Source of the DNA: Paraspadella gotoi
Lineage: Eukaryota; Chaetognatha
Assembly (NCBI GenBank): GCA_051294375.1
Contig: CM119266.1
Span: 18,098,087 to 18,162,086 of the forward strand
Direction: 5' to 3'
Length of the DNA: 64,000 nt
A program made the position numbers and the translations under genes. The notes under the pieces were generated by a model that saw only the letters and a program-made list of their open reading frames with translations, made no database searches and was not told the DNA's origin. Below are positions 1-9,520 of the stretch, one piece after another. Each line of letters begins with the position of its first letter. Position 1 is the stretch's first letter.

Positions 1-36
<36 letters not shown>

Positions 37-219
37 GGCGTTCGGCAAGGTTAGGGGAAAAAAATGTCTCAGTATTGATTGAAAACAGTCTACGTCCTTC
101 CGATGTTGATTTAGGACCGGGAGACTGTATGGATTCAAAACAGGAAAATGATGGAGGAGAATTGATTCTCTCTCTTTCTCTCTCTTTCTCTCTCTCTCTT
201 TCTCTCTCTCTCTCCCTCC
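1..219. repeat. CT microsatellites at the window edge
   Basis: The window opens inside a (CT)n tract (bases 1-33). A second, slightly interrupted CT tract lies at about 168-219. Between them is unremarkable sequence. The short open frames across these tracts are only Leu/Ser/Phe repeats and are not genes. Confidence 0.9.
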
Positions 220-1364
220 CCCTCTTTAAAGTTTTAAATTACATGGAAAAAACTTCCGACTTGGTCCTTAATGATATTTTTAATTGATATGCCCATTTCA
301 AATACCTAATGTCCCATTTTTATTTTTTCATTTTAAATCTAAAATATTATTTGCATATTGCAGTAGTTTACTATTTTCAATTAATTTGTCATTTCGTTTT
401 ATTACTTTTTTTGAAAATTTGCGAAGAGAAGTTTTCTTAGTTAATCTAATCCAATGTTTAAATTTACATTAAAATTCCTATTTCTTCCCATCAAAGGCGG
501 AATCGCTCCGCGAAGGAAAAAGCCCAATTGTCTTGACGCTTTGAACTTCAATAATCTACTAATTTATGAATCACAGTTCCGAGATTTAGTTCCTCGAATA
601 TTCTCGGGTGTTAACTCGTTATTCGTGATTTAACTTTTTGAGGAAGTCACTTTATGTGGCTTGGGTGGCATCTCTGACCTCATCACCAAAGTCCGGAACA
701 TTTCTAATAGAATTATTGCATGTAGTTATTGACAGGTCTCGGGTAAAGATTAATAATCTCTTGGCTTAGTTTGAACGAATCTACAATAAACGAAAATTAG
801 CTTTAAACATTACCAAAGTATGTCGTATTCTTATATTCCAAAACCGATAAATGAAAACTTGCGAATTAAATCGCTTCGCAAATTTTCCTTTTCGTCGATT
901 TTTCTTGACGGGTTAATGGAGTTAATTCGTTTTGAACTTTCGGTCCCGAGTTCGAGCCTCTCGCTCTTCCCCTTTCCTTTTCGTTTTCCTAATTTGGTTT
1001 TTGATTGAAATAAAAAATTTTTAAGAAATTCTGTGTTTAAAAAAAATATCCGAAAGATGACAGGAGGGTCGTTTGAAGAAGAGGGATTACTGAAAAAGAA
1101 AAGAACATGGAAACCCTTCTAAAAAGGCATGGCAAACATGACGAACATGACCAACATGAACTCTCCCTAACTGTTTGTTATGGAATGTCAGTTGGAGAGA
1201 AGAAACTGGCTAAGACGGTACGATGTTAATTCCGATTCTCGTTTACATTTATTGTAAAATAAAATATCTACACTAACCCTCTGTAAAATTGTGTTTTAAC
1301 GACCCAGGATCGGAGCGATTGTCAATTTAAATAAGATTCAGATGTTATCTCAACCCCGGCCTTA

Positions 1365-1367
<3 letters not shown>
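220..1367. other. Non-coding AT-rich stretch
   Basis: No exon-like open frame with splice signals and no RNA gene is recognisable here. A short TGACGAACATGACCAACATG-like run near 1,138-1,158 is a small imperfect tandem repeat. I see nothing else. Confidence 0.5.

Positions 1368-1445
<78 letters not shown>
1368..1445. repeat. (CT)n microsatellite, about 78 bp
   Basis: An uninterrupted CT dinucleotide tract. The Arg/Glu-repeat open frame on the minus strand is just the reading of this tract. Confidence 0.95.
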
Positions 1446-1448
<3 letters not shown>

Positions 1449-2796
1449 TCAAACTCAGGATGCTATAGAGGCGATTTTGTTTTGAGAGAAAACATTGTCC
1501 CCAATTTGAACTCGATTCCTCAGGACGCGGCTCCGCTTTAGCTGCCACGGCTGCCGCTGCCTCCACTTCCTCCTCCTCCTCCTCCTTCTCTTCCTCTCTC
1601 CGCCTACCTCTTGTTCCTCCCCTTCCCTCTCCCCCACTTATTTTAAAATATTCTTTTTTTAATCCACCTCTTTGTTTTGTTTCCTATCTTGACAATCAAA
1701 TCAGTATTGAACTATATTAAAAATGAAATTTATCTAAAGTGACAGTAGAGGAGAAAGCAACAAAAGGAAAAAGAGACTCTGCAACTTAAATGACAAACTA
1801 TTAAAGCAACAATTTTGCTTAACCATTACGTTATAAATATTGTAAATGTTGTAGATGTTGCAATATCGCTATTGCTATTATATTCCTTATCTTTGATGTA
1901 ATCAATATCGGTATCGTCGTTGTCGTCATCATAGTTGTCGTCGTCGCTGTATCAAGCTTCCAGTATTCTATTTCCCCCTTTGTTATCAGAGGCTAAATTC
2001 ATCTTCTCAGTTGCTTTATTATGGTTATTGTCGTTGTCGTTGTTAATATTGTCGTTGTCGTTGTTAATATTGTCGTTGTTGTTATTCGGGTCGTCACGGA
2101 AACTCGATATGAACTCGATGTTGTCTTATGTTTGTAGGCTTAGCTGAGGATGCCTAGGATGCCTAGGATGTTTGTAAGGACTGGGCTATTCAATTTTCGA
2201 TTGTTCAAACGATTTCAACAGAAAAAATCCAAGTAATGTTTTTGATTATTAATAAAAATGTTACTTAGTGTCATGTTAACTTGTTAAGGGTTGCCGAAAA
2301 ATGAAGATAAATATATAACTTTTTGCGGTTTACAGTTCAATTTTCTCGAAGAGAGAAAATCTGTTACGAAAACCGCAGCCAGATATCAAACATTAGTTTA
2401 GCAATGTCTTTTTTTATAAAATCTTTTTTAAACTATTATATATAACAAAGCTATGGCGAATACTTCGAGTTCAAATTCGTTCTATTCGATCGTCACGAGG
2501 TCGTCACGCATCTTTGCGACGAGTTGGACTCAGGTTCCATTCATATTATTCAAATTAACTATGTTAAAGCGATAGAATTATTAATTATTATTTAATATTA
2601 TATTTTAAATAGAATATCACTTTTTTACGTAGTATGCTAAAATATCACGATTTAATTTTGTAGAATTTGTTCATCCCCAATGAAAAATTTTGTTATTTTC
2701 TCTATTATAAGAAATAGTTAAAATTTCGTTAGTTTATTTGGATGTGCAATCATTTTTTTGTCAAAAAAGTCCATTGATTTTAATTCTATAAGTAAC
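1446..2796. other. Non-coding stretch with GTC/GTT trinucleotide tracts
   Basis: There is a pyrimidine-rich block at 1,560-1,640. Interrupted GTC and GTT trinucleotide tracts run at about 1,905-1,950 and 2,028-2,090; the latter is a roughly 21-bp unit (ATTGTCGTTGTCGTTGTTA) repeated about 2.5 times. A 10-bp doublet (ATGCCTAGG) occurs at about 2,150-2,170. No gene is recognised. Confidence 0.5.
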
Positions 2797-3080
2797 TTGT
2801 CGGTCGGTCGGTCGGTCTGTCCCACTTACGTTAAAATTGCATATAACTTGCCTATAGTTTGTTGCTCATTTGTTAAGACAGAAAAAAACTTCAAATCTAA
2901 GGGACTGCTAGCGCCAACCTTCAGAAATTCCTAAGACGGAATTTTGCTGCAGTGCACGTCATAAATACACGGGCAAAGAAAGTTTTTTAGTCATGTCATG
3001 TCATATCTTGTGATCAAAGAGAAATACACGTGAAAATAAGGTTACTACGGCGCAACACATTGCAATTACCGTTCTTGTGT
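2797..3080 (+). repeat. Dispersed repeat, copy 1
   Basis: This segment begins with GGTCGGTCGGTCGG and contains, in order, GTCTGTCCCAC, ATATAACTTG, TCTAAGGGACTGCT, ACGTGAAAATAAGG, ACTACGGCGCAAC and TTACCGTTCTTGT. The same ordered landmarks recur in diverged form at 16,618-16,905 (GTCTGTCTCAC, TTATAACTCG, TCTAAGCGACTACT, ACGTGATAAGACGG, ACTGCGGCGAAAC, TTACTGTTCTTGT). This is an interspersed repeat family about 290 bp long and unlike any class I know by sight. Confidence 0.6.
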
Positions 3081-3798
3081 CTCTTTCTACCGAAGTTGCC
3101 TTCAACGTCGTTGTCAACGTCGTCGTCGTCGTTGTCTCCCTTGGTGCAAGAATGGAGTAAAAGGTAAGTTCGTAAAAAAGGGTGTACAGGTTTTTAAAGT
3201 GGGTGTGAGCGGGCGATTAAAAGTGTGTGTGTGTGTGGGGGGGGGCAAAATTATTGCCATTTTAATGTTATTTATTAGTAAAATAATTGGGTCAGTGAAT
3301 TTTAAATAGATGTAACGACACACCTAAAGAAATGATGTACATATATTTATAGTTTATAAAAATTTAGTGTAAGATAAAAAAAATACACTTTTAATCAGAC
3401 GATGCCATTCACATTGCGAACTCAACGAAGTCTGTAAAGTCTTTGGTCCGGAAACACTTCAGGTCACTAATTTTTTCCCACATAAGAACCGTCAAGTTCA
3501 AGGCGTTGCCCTCCAATAACTTTCCTGTACACGTATTGATCCCTAACATATGCTCAGCATATTGCTCAACATATTGCTCAACATATTGCTCAACAAGCAT
3601 TTGATGGTTTATCACTTTTCTGCTAAGTAGGAGTAACTAAAATAACCCATTGTTACATGAACAGACTGACAGACCGAGCAAAAAGCGACTTCTCGATTTG
3701 CTTCCCGACAACACGCAAAGCTCCTAAAAACCAATAAGCTATCAATAATTATTAAATACTCATTTTTACCGAAAAATTATCTCGATATCGAAATCAAG
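3081..3798. other. Non-coding stretch upstream of EF-hand gene 1
   Basis: It holds a GTC trinucleotide tract at 3,105-3,135, a short (GT)n/(G)n run at 3,221-3,246, and a 12-bp tandem (CATATTGCTCAA) repeated about four times at 3,548-3,596. The first exon of the EF-hand gene should lie here or further upstream, but I could not identify it. Confidence 0.5.
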
Positions 3799-3927
3799 GA
3801 ACTGAGAGCGATGTTCTCCCTGTTGGACATTTCTGATCAAGGGTTCATCAGCCTTGCATCCTTAGCAAAACTTATGGAGAATTTTGGGTACAAGTTTTCC
3901 AGATTGGAACTCGTTGACATGTTAGCG
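3799..3927 (+). CDS. EF-hand gene 1, exon encoding degenerate EF-hand 1
   Basis: 43 codons, phase 0 at both ends, from ELRAMFSLLD to ELVDMLA. The donor is GTGAGT. Confidence 0.8.
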
Positions 3928-4898
3928 GTGAGTTTAACATAAAATGATAACTGATACTAATTTTGATGCTAAACAAATTTACGTTTAATTCAACAGGAAC
4001 TGGATTTAGACAAGGATGAAAAAATCAGCTTTGACGATTTTTTACAGGTTCATTTTTTAATAATATTATTAGAATTTTAAACTTATTATAAATTCTGTTT
4101 TAAAAATTCGCAAATGTTATGCAATATACGATACAATATACGATAGATCAGTCGCTTTCTAACTGCTATATTTTTTTTACAAAACTTACCAAATTTTTTT
4201 TTCAGGTGATGTTTCGTCAAGGAATTCACGAATCTCCAGAACAAGAAGAAGAAATTTTACGGCGAAGTTTTCATCTTTTTGATAAATCGAATAAAGGTAA
4301 GAGTATAATAAAGCTGAATGATTAACTTAAATAATTAATATTATATAAAATTAGATATTCGATTTGGTTAGGCTTTAAATTTTCCGTATAGTAAGACCTC
4401 TCTGATAAGACCTTGTTCGCCGGTCGGTGGGCTTTTATTCGCTTCTCCAAGTCGGTTTTCGGTCTGTCTGTCAGTCTTTGGATATCGAGTTAAATGAAGA
4501 AACTTTCGAAGTTTGTTAATGATAAAAGTAATCACGTCTCTTCGAAGATCTAATGAGAAATAAAAAAAGGGTTGCCAATTATTAACAATTTTAAAATATC
4601 AGCTAATCGCTGTAACAGTAAGTTTTTTTATAAATGCGCTTTGTCACAAAAAGTTTGTAAGTTTTATATAATCACTACGTTTCCCCCTGTCACGAAAAAA
4701 GGTTTCATCGAAGCGGCGGACTTGTCCTCGATCCTCAAATGTTTTGGTCTCGATTCCTCCGTCGCCGAAGTCGACGAACTCATCGAGGAATTCGATGTTG
4801 AAGGCGACGGACGAATTCGCTTCCAAGATTTCGTCGATGAGATGAAGGAGAGGACAGGAGGAGGAAGAAAGAGGGAGAAGAGTAAGAGTCTCGTCTGA
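3799..4898 (+). CDS. Calmodulin-like EF-hand protein, gene 1 (four exons visible, 5' exon missing)
   Basis: This is a small calcium-sensor-type protein of the calmodulin/troponin C superfamily. Joined exons 3799-3927, 3997-4047, 4206-4296 and 4702-4898 give 155 residues plus stop, all with GT-AG introns. Four EF-hand loops can be seen. Loop 1 (DISDQGFISLAS) and loop 3 (DKSNKGFIEAAD) are degenerate at chelating positions. Loop 2 (DLDKDEKISFDD) and loop 4 (DVEGDGRIRFQD) keep most acidic ligands, so calcium binding probably uses loops 2 and 4 (inference). The C-terminus is basic (GGGRKREKSKS). The frame upstream of exon 3799 has no Met, and the acceptor there (AAATCAAG) lacks a pyrimidine tract, so the start exon is missing. 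Exon lengths 129, 51, 91 and 197 equal those of the neighbouring gene at 6,996-9,282, so these are tandem duplicates. The exact family member cannot be named. Confidence 0.85.
3997..4047 (+). CDS. EF-hand gene 1, exon with EF-hand 2 loop
   Basis: 17 codons (ELDLDKDEKISFDDFLQ), phase 0. Acceptor TTCAACAG, donor GTTCAT (a weak donor). Confidence 0.8.
4206..4296 (+). CDS. EF-hand gene 1, linker and start of EF-hand 3
   Basis: 91 bp beginning VMFRQGIHESPE and ending in FDKSNK plus one base of a Gly codon. The acceptor is TTTTTTTTCAG and the donor GTAAGA. The split Gly codon is completed by the next exon. Confidence 0.8.
4702..4898 (+). CDS. EF-hand gene 1, last exon (EF-hands 3-4 and basic tail)
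   Basis: Starts by completing Gly, then FIEAADLSSILKCFGLD, EF-hand 4 (DVEGDGRIRFQD), a basic tail and TGA. The acceptor is CGAAAAAAG, which is purine-rich but is followed by the same coding junction as in gene 2. Confidence 0.85.
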
Positions 4899-5187
4899 TG
4901 GAGATGAAATCACATCTGATGATCGAGTTTATAAATTGTTTTCGGAAATGATTATCTTTGAAATCGGTACTACCGTGTCAACCATGTGATCTATTTTGAT
5001 ATAATTAAAGTTATGAAGTTATATAGTCTTCGCTGAAATTACCGGTAACATTGTCAATAACAACAAAAAAAAATAAGTAACGGATCAAGTCTCCGAGAAA
5101 CAAAAGACAAAACCAAATTTAATGAATTAAACCAGTGGCTGCGCCAATACATGTAAATCGCTTTCAAAGGGCTTAATAATATTTTTT

Positions 5188-5345
5188 TTAATTTGTATAA
5201 TTTTTTTATTTTGCATTATTTTTTCAACTTGTATTATTTTTTTAATTTGCATCATTTTGTCAACTTGCATTATTTTTTTAATTTGTATTATTTTTTAACT
5301 TTCATTATATTTTTAACTAGTATAATTTTTTAACTTATATAATTT
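5188..5345. repeat. AT-rich minisatellite, roughly 20-bp unit
   Basis: Seven or eight imperfect units of the type ACTTGTATTATTTTTTTAA follow one another, with TTGCAT/TTGTAT/TTTCAT variation at the same position. It lies in the spacer between the two EF-hand genes. Confidence 0.7.
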
Positions 5346-6478
5346 ATTTAAATTAAATAAAAAAATATAGGATATAATATTTAATTATATAGATTTTTTG
5401 TTTAAAAAATAATATTGCTTAAAAATATTTAAATTATTTAAAATGATAAAAATTTAAACAGAAATTTTTTTTTATATAATAGTAGGTATAAAGGAGGATC
5501 TAGTAGGTGCAGATCAAATTTATTATGTTTTTTTATTTCTTAAAAAAAAATAAAATATATAATAAATATTTTTTTAAACTTAATCAAAAATACTATCTTG
5601 TCTTATTAAATGCTTTTATTTTAGAAAACCTCTAATAAATAAAGCTTAAATAAAAAATTATTTGAATATTATTTTATTTTACAAAAACGAACAAGACCTT
5701 TAGAGAAATATTCTTTTGTCATTAAATTTTTTTTTTGTTTATGGTAGCTTTTAAAAAAATATGTTTAAAATATACAAATATGCTATTTTGTATCAAGCGA
5801 TGTAAGTGAAGAATAGGTATGTACAGACAAAATAGAAAATCTTTAAAGAAATCAATAGGAATCTGAACTAAAATGCTGTTTGTAAAAAAAAAACTTTTAG
5901 TAAAAAAAAATATGACGGAAAAAAAATAACAGACAAAAAAAATGACTGAAGTTCAAGGCTAAAGTGAATCGCTAAAGCGATTTACAAAAAAAAGATTCGA
6001 ATCTGAAAAGTTGGTCCGGTTTAATTAAGAGGAAACCGGTTTGTCACTATCAACGATAGAGAGAAAATAAAACGAAAAAGATAGTATTTGCAGTAGATTT
6101 TTATATCATTACATGATAGTAAAACGTTATATATTACAAAGTTCTAATTGTCAAGTAATTTCTAAACTAGATTTTTTAGATTTCTAAAATAAATTTTTAC
6201 ATCTCTTTGTTATTTTGAATACAGGAAATTTTACAGAAAAAGTTGTTATTAAAAAGAAAAAATATAAGTGAATAAGTACATCATAAGATCAGGCAATTTT
6301 TTTGGTTCTCACTCTGTTGCACCCGGGAGTCTTTTTAAGAAAACTTGACAAACCAGGTTAAAAATTAATCGTTTTCAAACTGAAAAAAAATCAATCTAAA
6401 AGTCGCTTTTGTGTTTTTCGTTCAAAAATATAAGAAGAAAATAGTTTTTGAATTTAAACAACGATTTTTATTGACAAA
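5346..6478. other. AT-rich intergenic spacer
   Basis: Very A/T-rich, with many homopolymer runs. No coding exon is recognised. If the ribozyme motif at 6,479-6,533 belongs to a retroelement, any body of that element on the minus strand would run into this stretch, but I see no reverse transcriptase or endonuclease motif in it. Confidence 0.4.
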
Positions 6479-6533
6479 GATTTAAGTCAGGACATGTTTC
6501 GGCTCACAAGCCTTCATCAGCAGTTTTGAAATC
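6479..6533 (-). ncRNA. Hammerhead-ribozyme-like motif (Penelope-like element type)
   Basis: Read on the minus strand, this segment has the invariant hammerhead boxes in order. CTGATGA is at 6520-6514. A hairpin GGCT-TGTG-AGCC (6512-6501) forms stem II. GAAAC (6500-6496) follows, then ATG, then the GTC cleavage triplet (6493-6491). An outer helix of stem I can form between GATTT (6533-6529) and AAATC (6483-6479), with an internal loop before a G-C pair next to the core. The very short stem III (only the A-C/G-U closure around the palindromic CATG) is the minimal type reported for Penelope-like elements, which are thought to cleave as dimers (established knowledge). One extra A lies between CTGATGA and stem II, so activity is uncertain. 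No element ORF is seen nearby, which suggests a solo terminal repeat or relic. Confidence 0.5.
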
Positions 6534-6995
6534 AACCATTTTTCAAAAATATAAAAAAATGCCGGTACCAGAAGGTAAGACATTGTATTTTGCATTTCGC
6601 TACTTTATTAATATATTATTAAATGAATTTGTTATCACTCTTTTACTTGACCGATTTTATTAAAATGAAACATTTATTACAAGATAATTACAGAGCAAGA
6701 CCCTGCAAACTTTTAATTCAGTCCACCTCCTTTCCTAAATGAATTTTCTGTTCAAGGTAAAAACCATTGGGAGTTCAACGACAACCCATCTTGCAGGTAT
6801 GGACCTATTGCTAAATATCATGTCACTATGTATAATTCCGAGTCTGTTGTATGTTTTCTCAGGTAAATTCCTGGCAAAATATATCCAATAGCATTTTTAC
6901 CAAGAACAATTATTTCCAGACGAGTACGAAAGTACTTGATTCAACTCGGACTGAAGTGACGATTTTTTTTTTAAATTTCCAGATCCAATCGACGA

Positions 6996-7052
6996 ATGTC
7001 GATGGCGGCGACTCTCGACTTGAAACAAAACATCGCAAACGAGACTTTACAG
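6996..7052 (+). CDS. EF-hand gene 2, predicted first coding exon
   Basis: 19 codons, ATG at 6996. It ends CAG before GTCTTA, so the donor is weak. The phase agrees with the exon at 7,765. There is no homologous support from gene 1, so this exon is the least certain of the five. Confidence 0.5.
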
Positions 7053-9282
7053 GTCTTAACAATAGAACACAATTTTAGGTTTATCCTTTTTAGCATTTCA
7101 TATTAAATATATTTAACTCTTCGGCACCCTAAATAAAGTTTCTTCAAATATAAAATAGCTGACTGACTACTTAAAACATTGAGAAATACATGGTGACAAT
7201 TTTATAAGCGCCGGTAAAAAAACGCTGTCATTTGCAAACCAGTGGTTATTTCACGATTTTAAAAATTAGTTGAGTAGAAAATATTAAAGTCAAGATATTA
7301 ACAATATTAATAAAGCCAACTTTCTCCACTCATTGTCAAGGCATATCTTAACTGATCAATATAAAATTTGAACATATAAATTTTCTACTCAACTAATTTT
7401 TAATATCAATGAAATAACCACTGGTTTGCAAATGACAGCGTTTTTTTACCGGCGCTTGTGAAATTGTCACTATGTAGTACATATGTAATTATTTATATAA
7501 TAATTGAAAACCAATAAACAATATTCATTAAACGTCATCACAAGCACAGGGAGTATATTAAGATCTTGTATAAATTTTCACTGTAGGAATTACTGAAAAT
7601 ATTTGTAAAAAAAATAAAAGTGTTTTTTCTTACTTAGCACAGTAATCATATAGTGAAAATTTATATAAGATCTCAATAAACAATATAATTTTTAAGTCTA
7701 CAGTTTCAAGTATAGAAAAAAATTACCTTTTTTAGACAGGTCAAACATTTTTAAACTTTCTCAGGAACTTAGGGCAACATTCTCTCTTTTGGATATTTCT
7801 GGCCAAGGATTCATAAATCTTGAATCCTTAGTGAAACTCATGGAAAATTTTGGGTATAAGTTTTCCAAATTGGAACTCGTTGACATGTTAGCGGTGAGTT
7901 GTAAATGCTGAAGCCGGATATTAGTTATTAGAGCATAGTGAAAGTAACATATGAGAATTCGAAAAGTCAATTATGAACATTGAACAATATATCACCAATG
8001 AATATTTATTTATAAAAAAAATTAATTTTATGTTTTTTAATTTTTGCAGTAGGCTATCTTTATATTTAGTACTATCCGTATAAAATCATTAAAGTTCAAA
8101 ATAGGCTTCTCTTAAGTTTTAAATTTTAAATTAAAGGTAAATTTAGATTTTTTATTCGCTTTACTAGTTATATTAGCGACTCGAGTTAACCTCGGTCATC
8201 AAGATAACCTCAGACTGAGGCTCAGTCACAAAGAATCTGTAGTCGGGCATTGCCGACTACAATTCCTTTCACCGAACTACCGTGAAGCCTTCGTCGTCGT
8301 CGTCGTCCTTTTATTATTGTTTTGAATATTTGTAATATGTTGATAAAACATATAACCCTTTTTGCCTTTGTTATTGACTTTTTAAGAGCCTAGTTAAAAC
8401 AATAAAGATTATAAAAGGAAAAAAAATAATGTTTAATTCATATTTACTTTACAGGATTTGGATTTGAACAAGGATGAAAAAATCAGCTTTGAAGAATTTT
8501 TGCAGGTGAATATTCACTTAAACTAACTTTAAAAAAAGAGAGACAATTTACGCTCAATATTTGTTTTTAAAATTAGGTCACAAAGTATGAAACTGTTAAT
8601 ACCAAATAAAAATTTATTATTTCAAAATTATTTGATAAGAAATAATATTAATTTCCGTGGCCAATTCCGTCCTCCACTTAATTCAACCCATCCCCAGGTG
8701 ATGCTTTTCCAAGGAATCAATGAATCTCCCGAACTTGATGAAGATGTTTTGCGTCGTAGCTTCCAACTTTTTGACAGGGGAGATAAAGGTAAAAATATTT
8801 ATTTATTTGTATTGTTGTATTATTTTTTAATATGTTTAAAATTATCCATTTCTTTACTATCATTCTCCAAGAAATTATAAATATAATACTTATATGTAAC
8901 TGAAACAAATAATATATTTTTTTATTATAAATAAAGTTTAATATCTAAAAAAATTAAAAATTTGGATTTTTTAAATTTAAAAACCTTTTTTCAAAATATA
9001 ATTAAACCTTTTTCTTAAAAATATAATAAAATAAATATTCTTGTAACTCTGATTTTATCATTATATTTCTCTCTGCCATAAAAAGGTTTCATCGAAGCAG
9101 CGGACTTGTCCTCGATTCTCAAATGTTTTGGTCTCGATCTTTCTGTTGCTGAAGTCGACGACCTCATCGAGGAATTCGATGTTGAAGGCGACGGACGAAT
9201 TAAGTATCAGGATTTCCTTAGACAAATGAAAATGGAAAAGCCAGAGAGGGTCGTCAAACTCATCAGGCAGTCCAGCATTTGA
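6996..9282 (+). CDS. Calmodulin-like EF-hand protein, gene 2 (complete, five exons)
   Basis: This is a second calcium-sensor-type EF-hand protein, the tandem paralogue of the gene at 3,799-4,898. Joined exons 6996-7052, 7765-7893, 8455-8505, 8698-8788 and 9086-9282 give 525 bp, 174 aa plus TGA. The first exon starts at ATG 6996 (MSMAATLDLKQNIANETLQ; a second in-frame ATG is at 7002), is preceded by an acceptor-like TTTCCAG at 6982, and ends in CAG before GT. It is in phase 0, matching the next exon. Loops: 1 DISGQGFINLES (degenerate), 2 DLNKDEKISFEE (good), 3 DRGDKGFIEAAD (partly degenerate), 4 DVEGDGRIKYQD (good). Length fits calmodulin-like proteins (about 150-175 aa). The tail differs from gene 1 (KPERVVKLIRQSSI). 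Introns are unlike those of gene 1 while exons are alike, which suggests an old duplication kept by selection. Confidence 0.85.
7189..7474. mobile_element. MITE with about 95-bp terminal inverted repeats and TA flanks
   Basis: The two ends are inverted copies over about 95 bp with few mismatches: CATGGTGACAATTT at the left matches the reverse complement of AAATTGTCACTATG at the right, and the match continues through GCGCCGGTAAAAAAACGC, CAGTGGTTATTT and AATTAGTTGAGTAGAAAAT. TA dinucleotides flank both ends (7187-7188, 7475-7476), the target duplication of Tc1/mariner-type insertions. There is no coding capacity. It sits in intron 1 of EF-hand gene 2. Confidence 0.8.
7556..7678. mobile_element. 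Short inverted-repeat element, 123 bp
   Basis: The arms at 7556-7595 and 7641-7678 are inverted copies (AAGATCTTGTATAAATTTTC against its complement near 7,655-7,673). This is a hairpin-type MITE or relic next to the larger MITE in the same intron. No clear target duplication is seen. Confidence 0.55.
7765..7893 (+). CDS. EF-hand gene 2, exon with EF-hand 1
   Basis: 43 codons from ELRATFSLLD to ELVDMLA. The acceptor is TTTCTCAG and the donor GTGAGT. It differs from the gene 1 exon by a few substitutions only. Confidence 0.85.
8230..8310. repeat. Perfect 8-bp-stem hairpin followed by GTC tract
   Basis: GTAGTCGG-GCATTG-CCGACTAC at about 8,241-8,262 is a perfect inverted repeat. It is followed by CACCGAACTACCGTGAAG and a (CGT)n tract at 8,291-8,308. 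It resembles the 3' end of a small transposed repeat ending in a simple tract, but I cannot assign a family. Confidence 0.4.
8455..8505 (+). CDS. EF-hand gene 2, exon with EF-hand 2 loop
   Basis: 17 codons (DLDLNKDEKISFEEFLQ). The acceptor is TTTACAG and the donor GTGAAT. Confidence 0.85.
8698..8788 (+). CDS. EF-hand gene 2, linker and start of EF-hand 3
   Basis: 91 bp from VMLFQGINESPE to FDRGDK plus one base of a split Gly codon. The acceptor is CATCCCCAG and the donor GTAAAA. Confidence 0.85.
9086..9282 (+). CDS. EF-hand gene 2, last exon
   Basis: Completes Gly and encodes FIEAADLSSILKCFGLD, EF-hand 4 and the tail, ending in TGA at 9280-9282. A 17-bp piece of the coding end (GGCAGTCCAGCATTTGA) is repeated at about 9,317-9,333 in the 3' flank. 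Confidence 0.85.
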
Positions 9283-9464
9283 TGGAGGTGGGGGGGACAG
9301 TATTGACAACTCATAAGGCAGTCCAGCATTTGATTGAGGGAGGGATGAGGTTATTTAGGTACTGAAGTTGGTAAACACTTTTAAGATGAATGATGATAGA
9401 TGTTTGGTTATTTAATTTATATATTTTGGTTATTAATCCTTTTAAAATTTTGTTGTATATGAAT

Positions 9465-9469
<5 letters not shown>

Positions 9470-9516
<47 letters not shown>
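9470..9516. repeat. (CT)n microsatellite
   Basis: An uninterrupted CT tract 3' of EF-hand gene 2. Confidence 0.95.
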
Positions 9517-9520
<4 letters not shown>

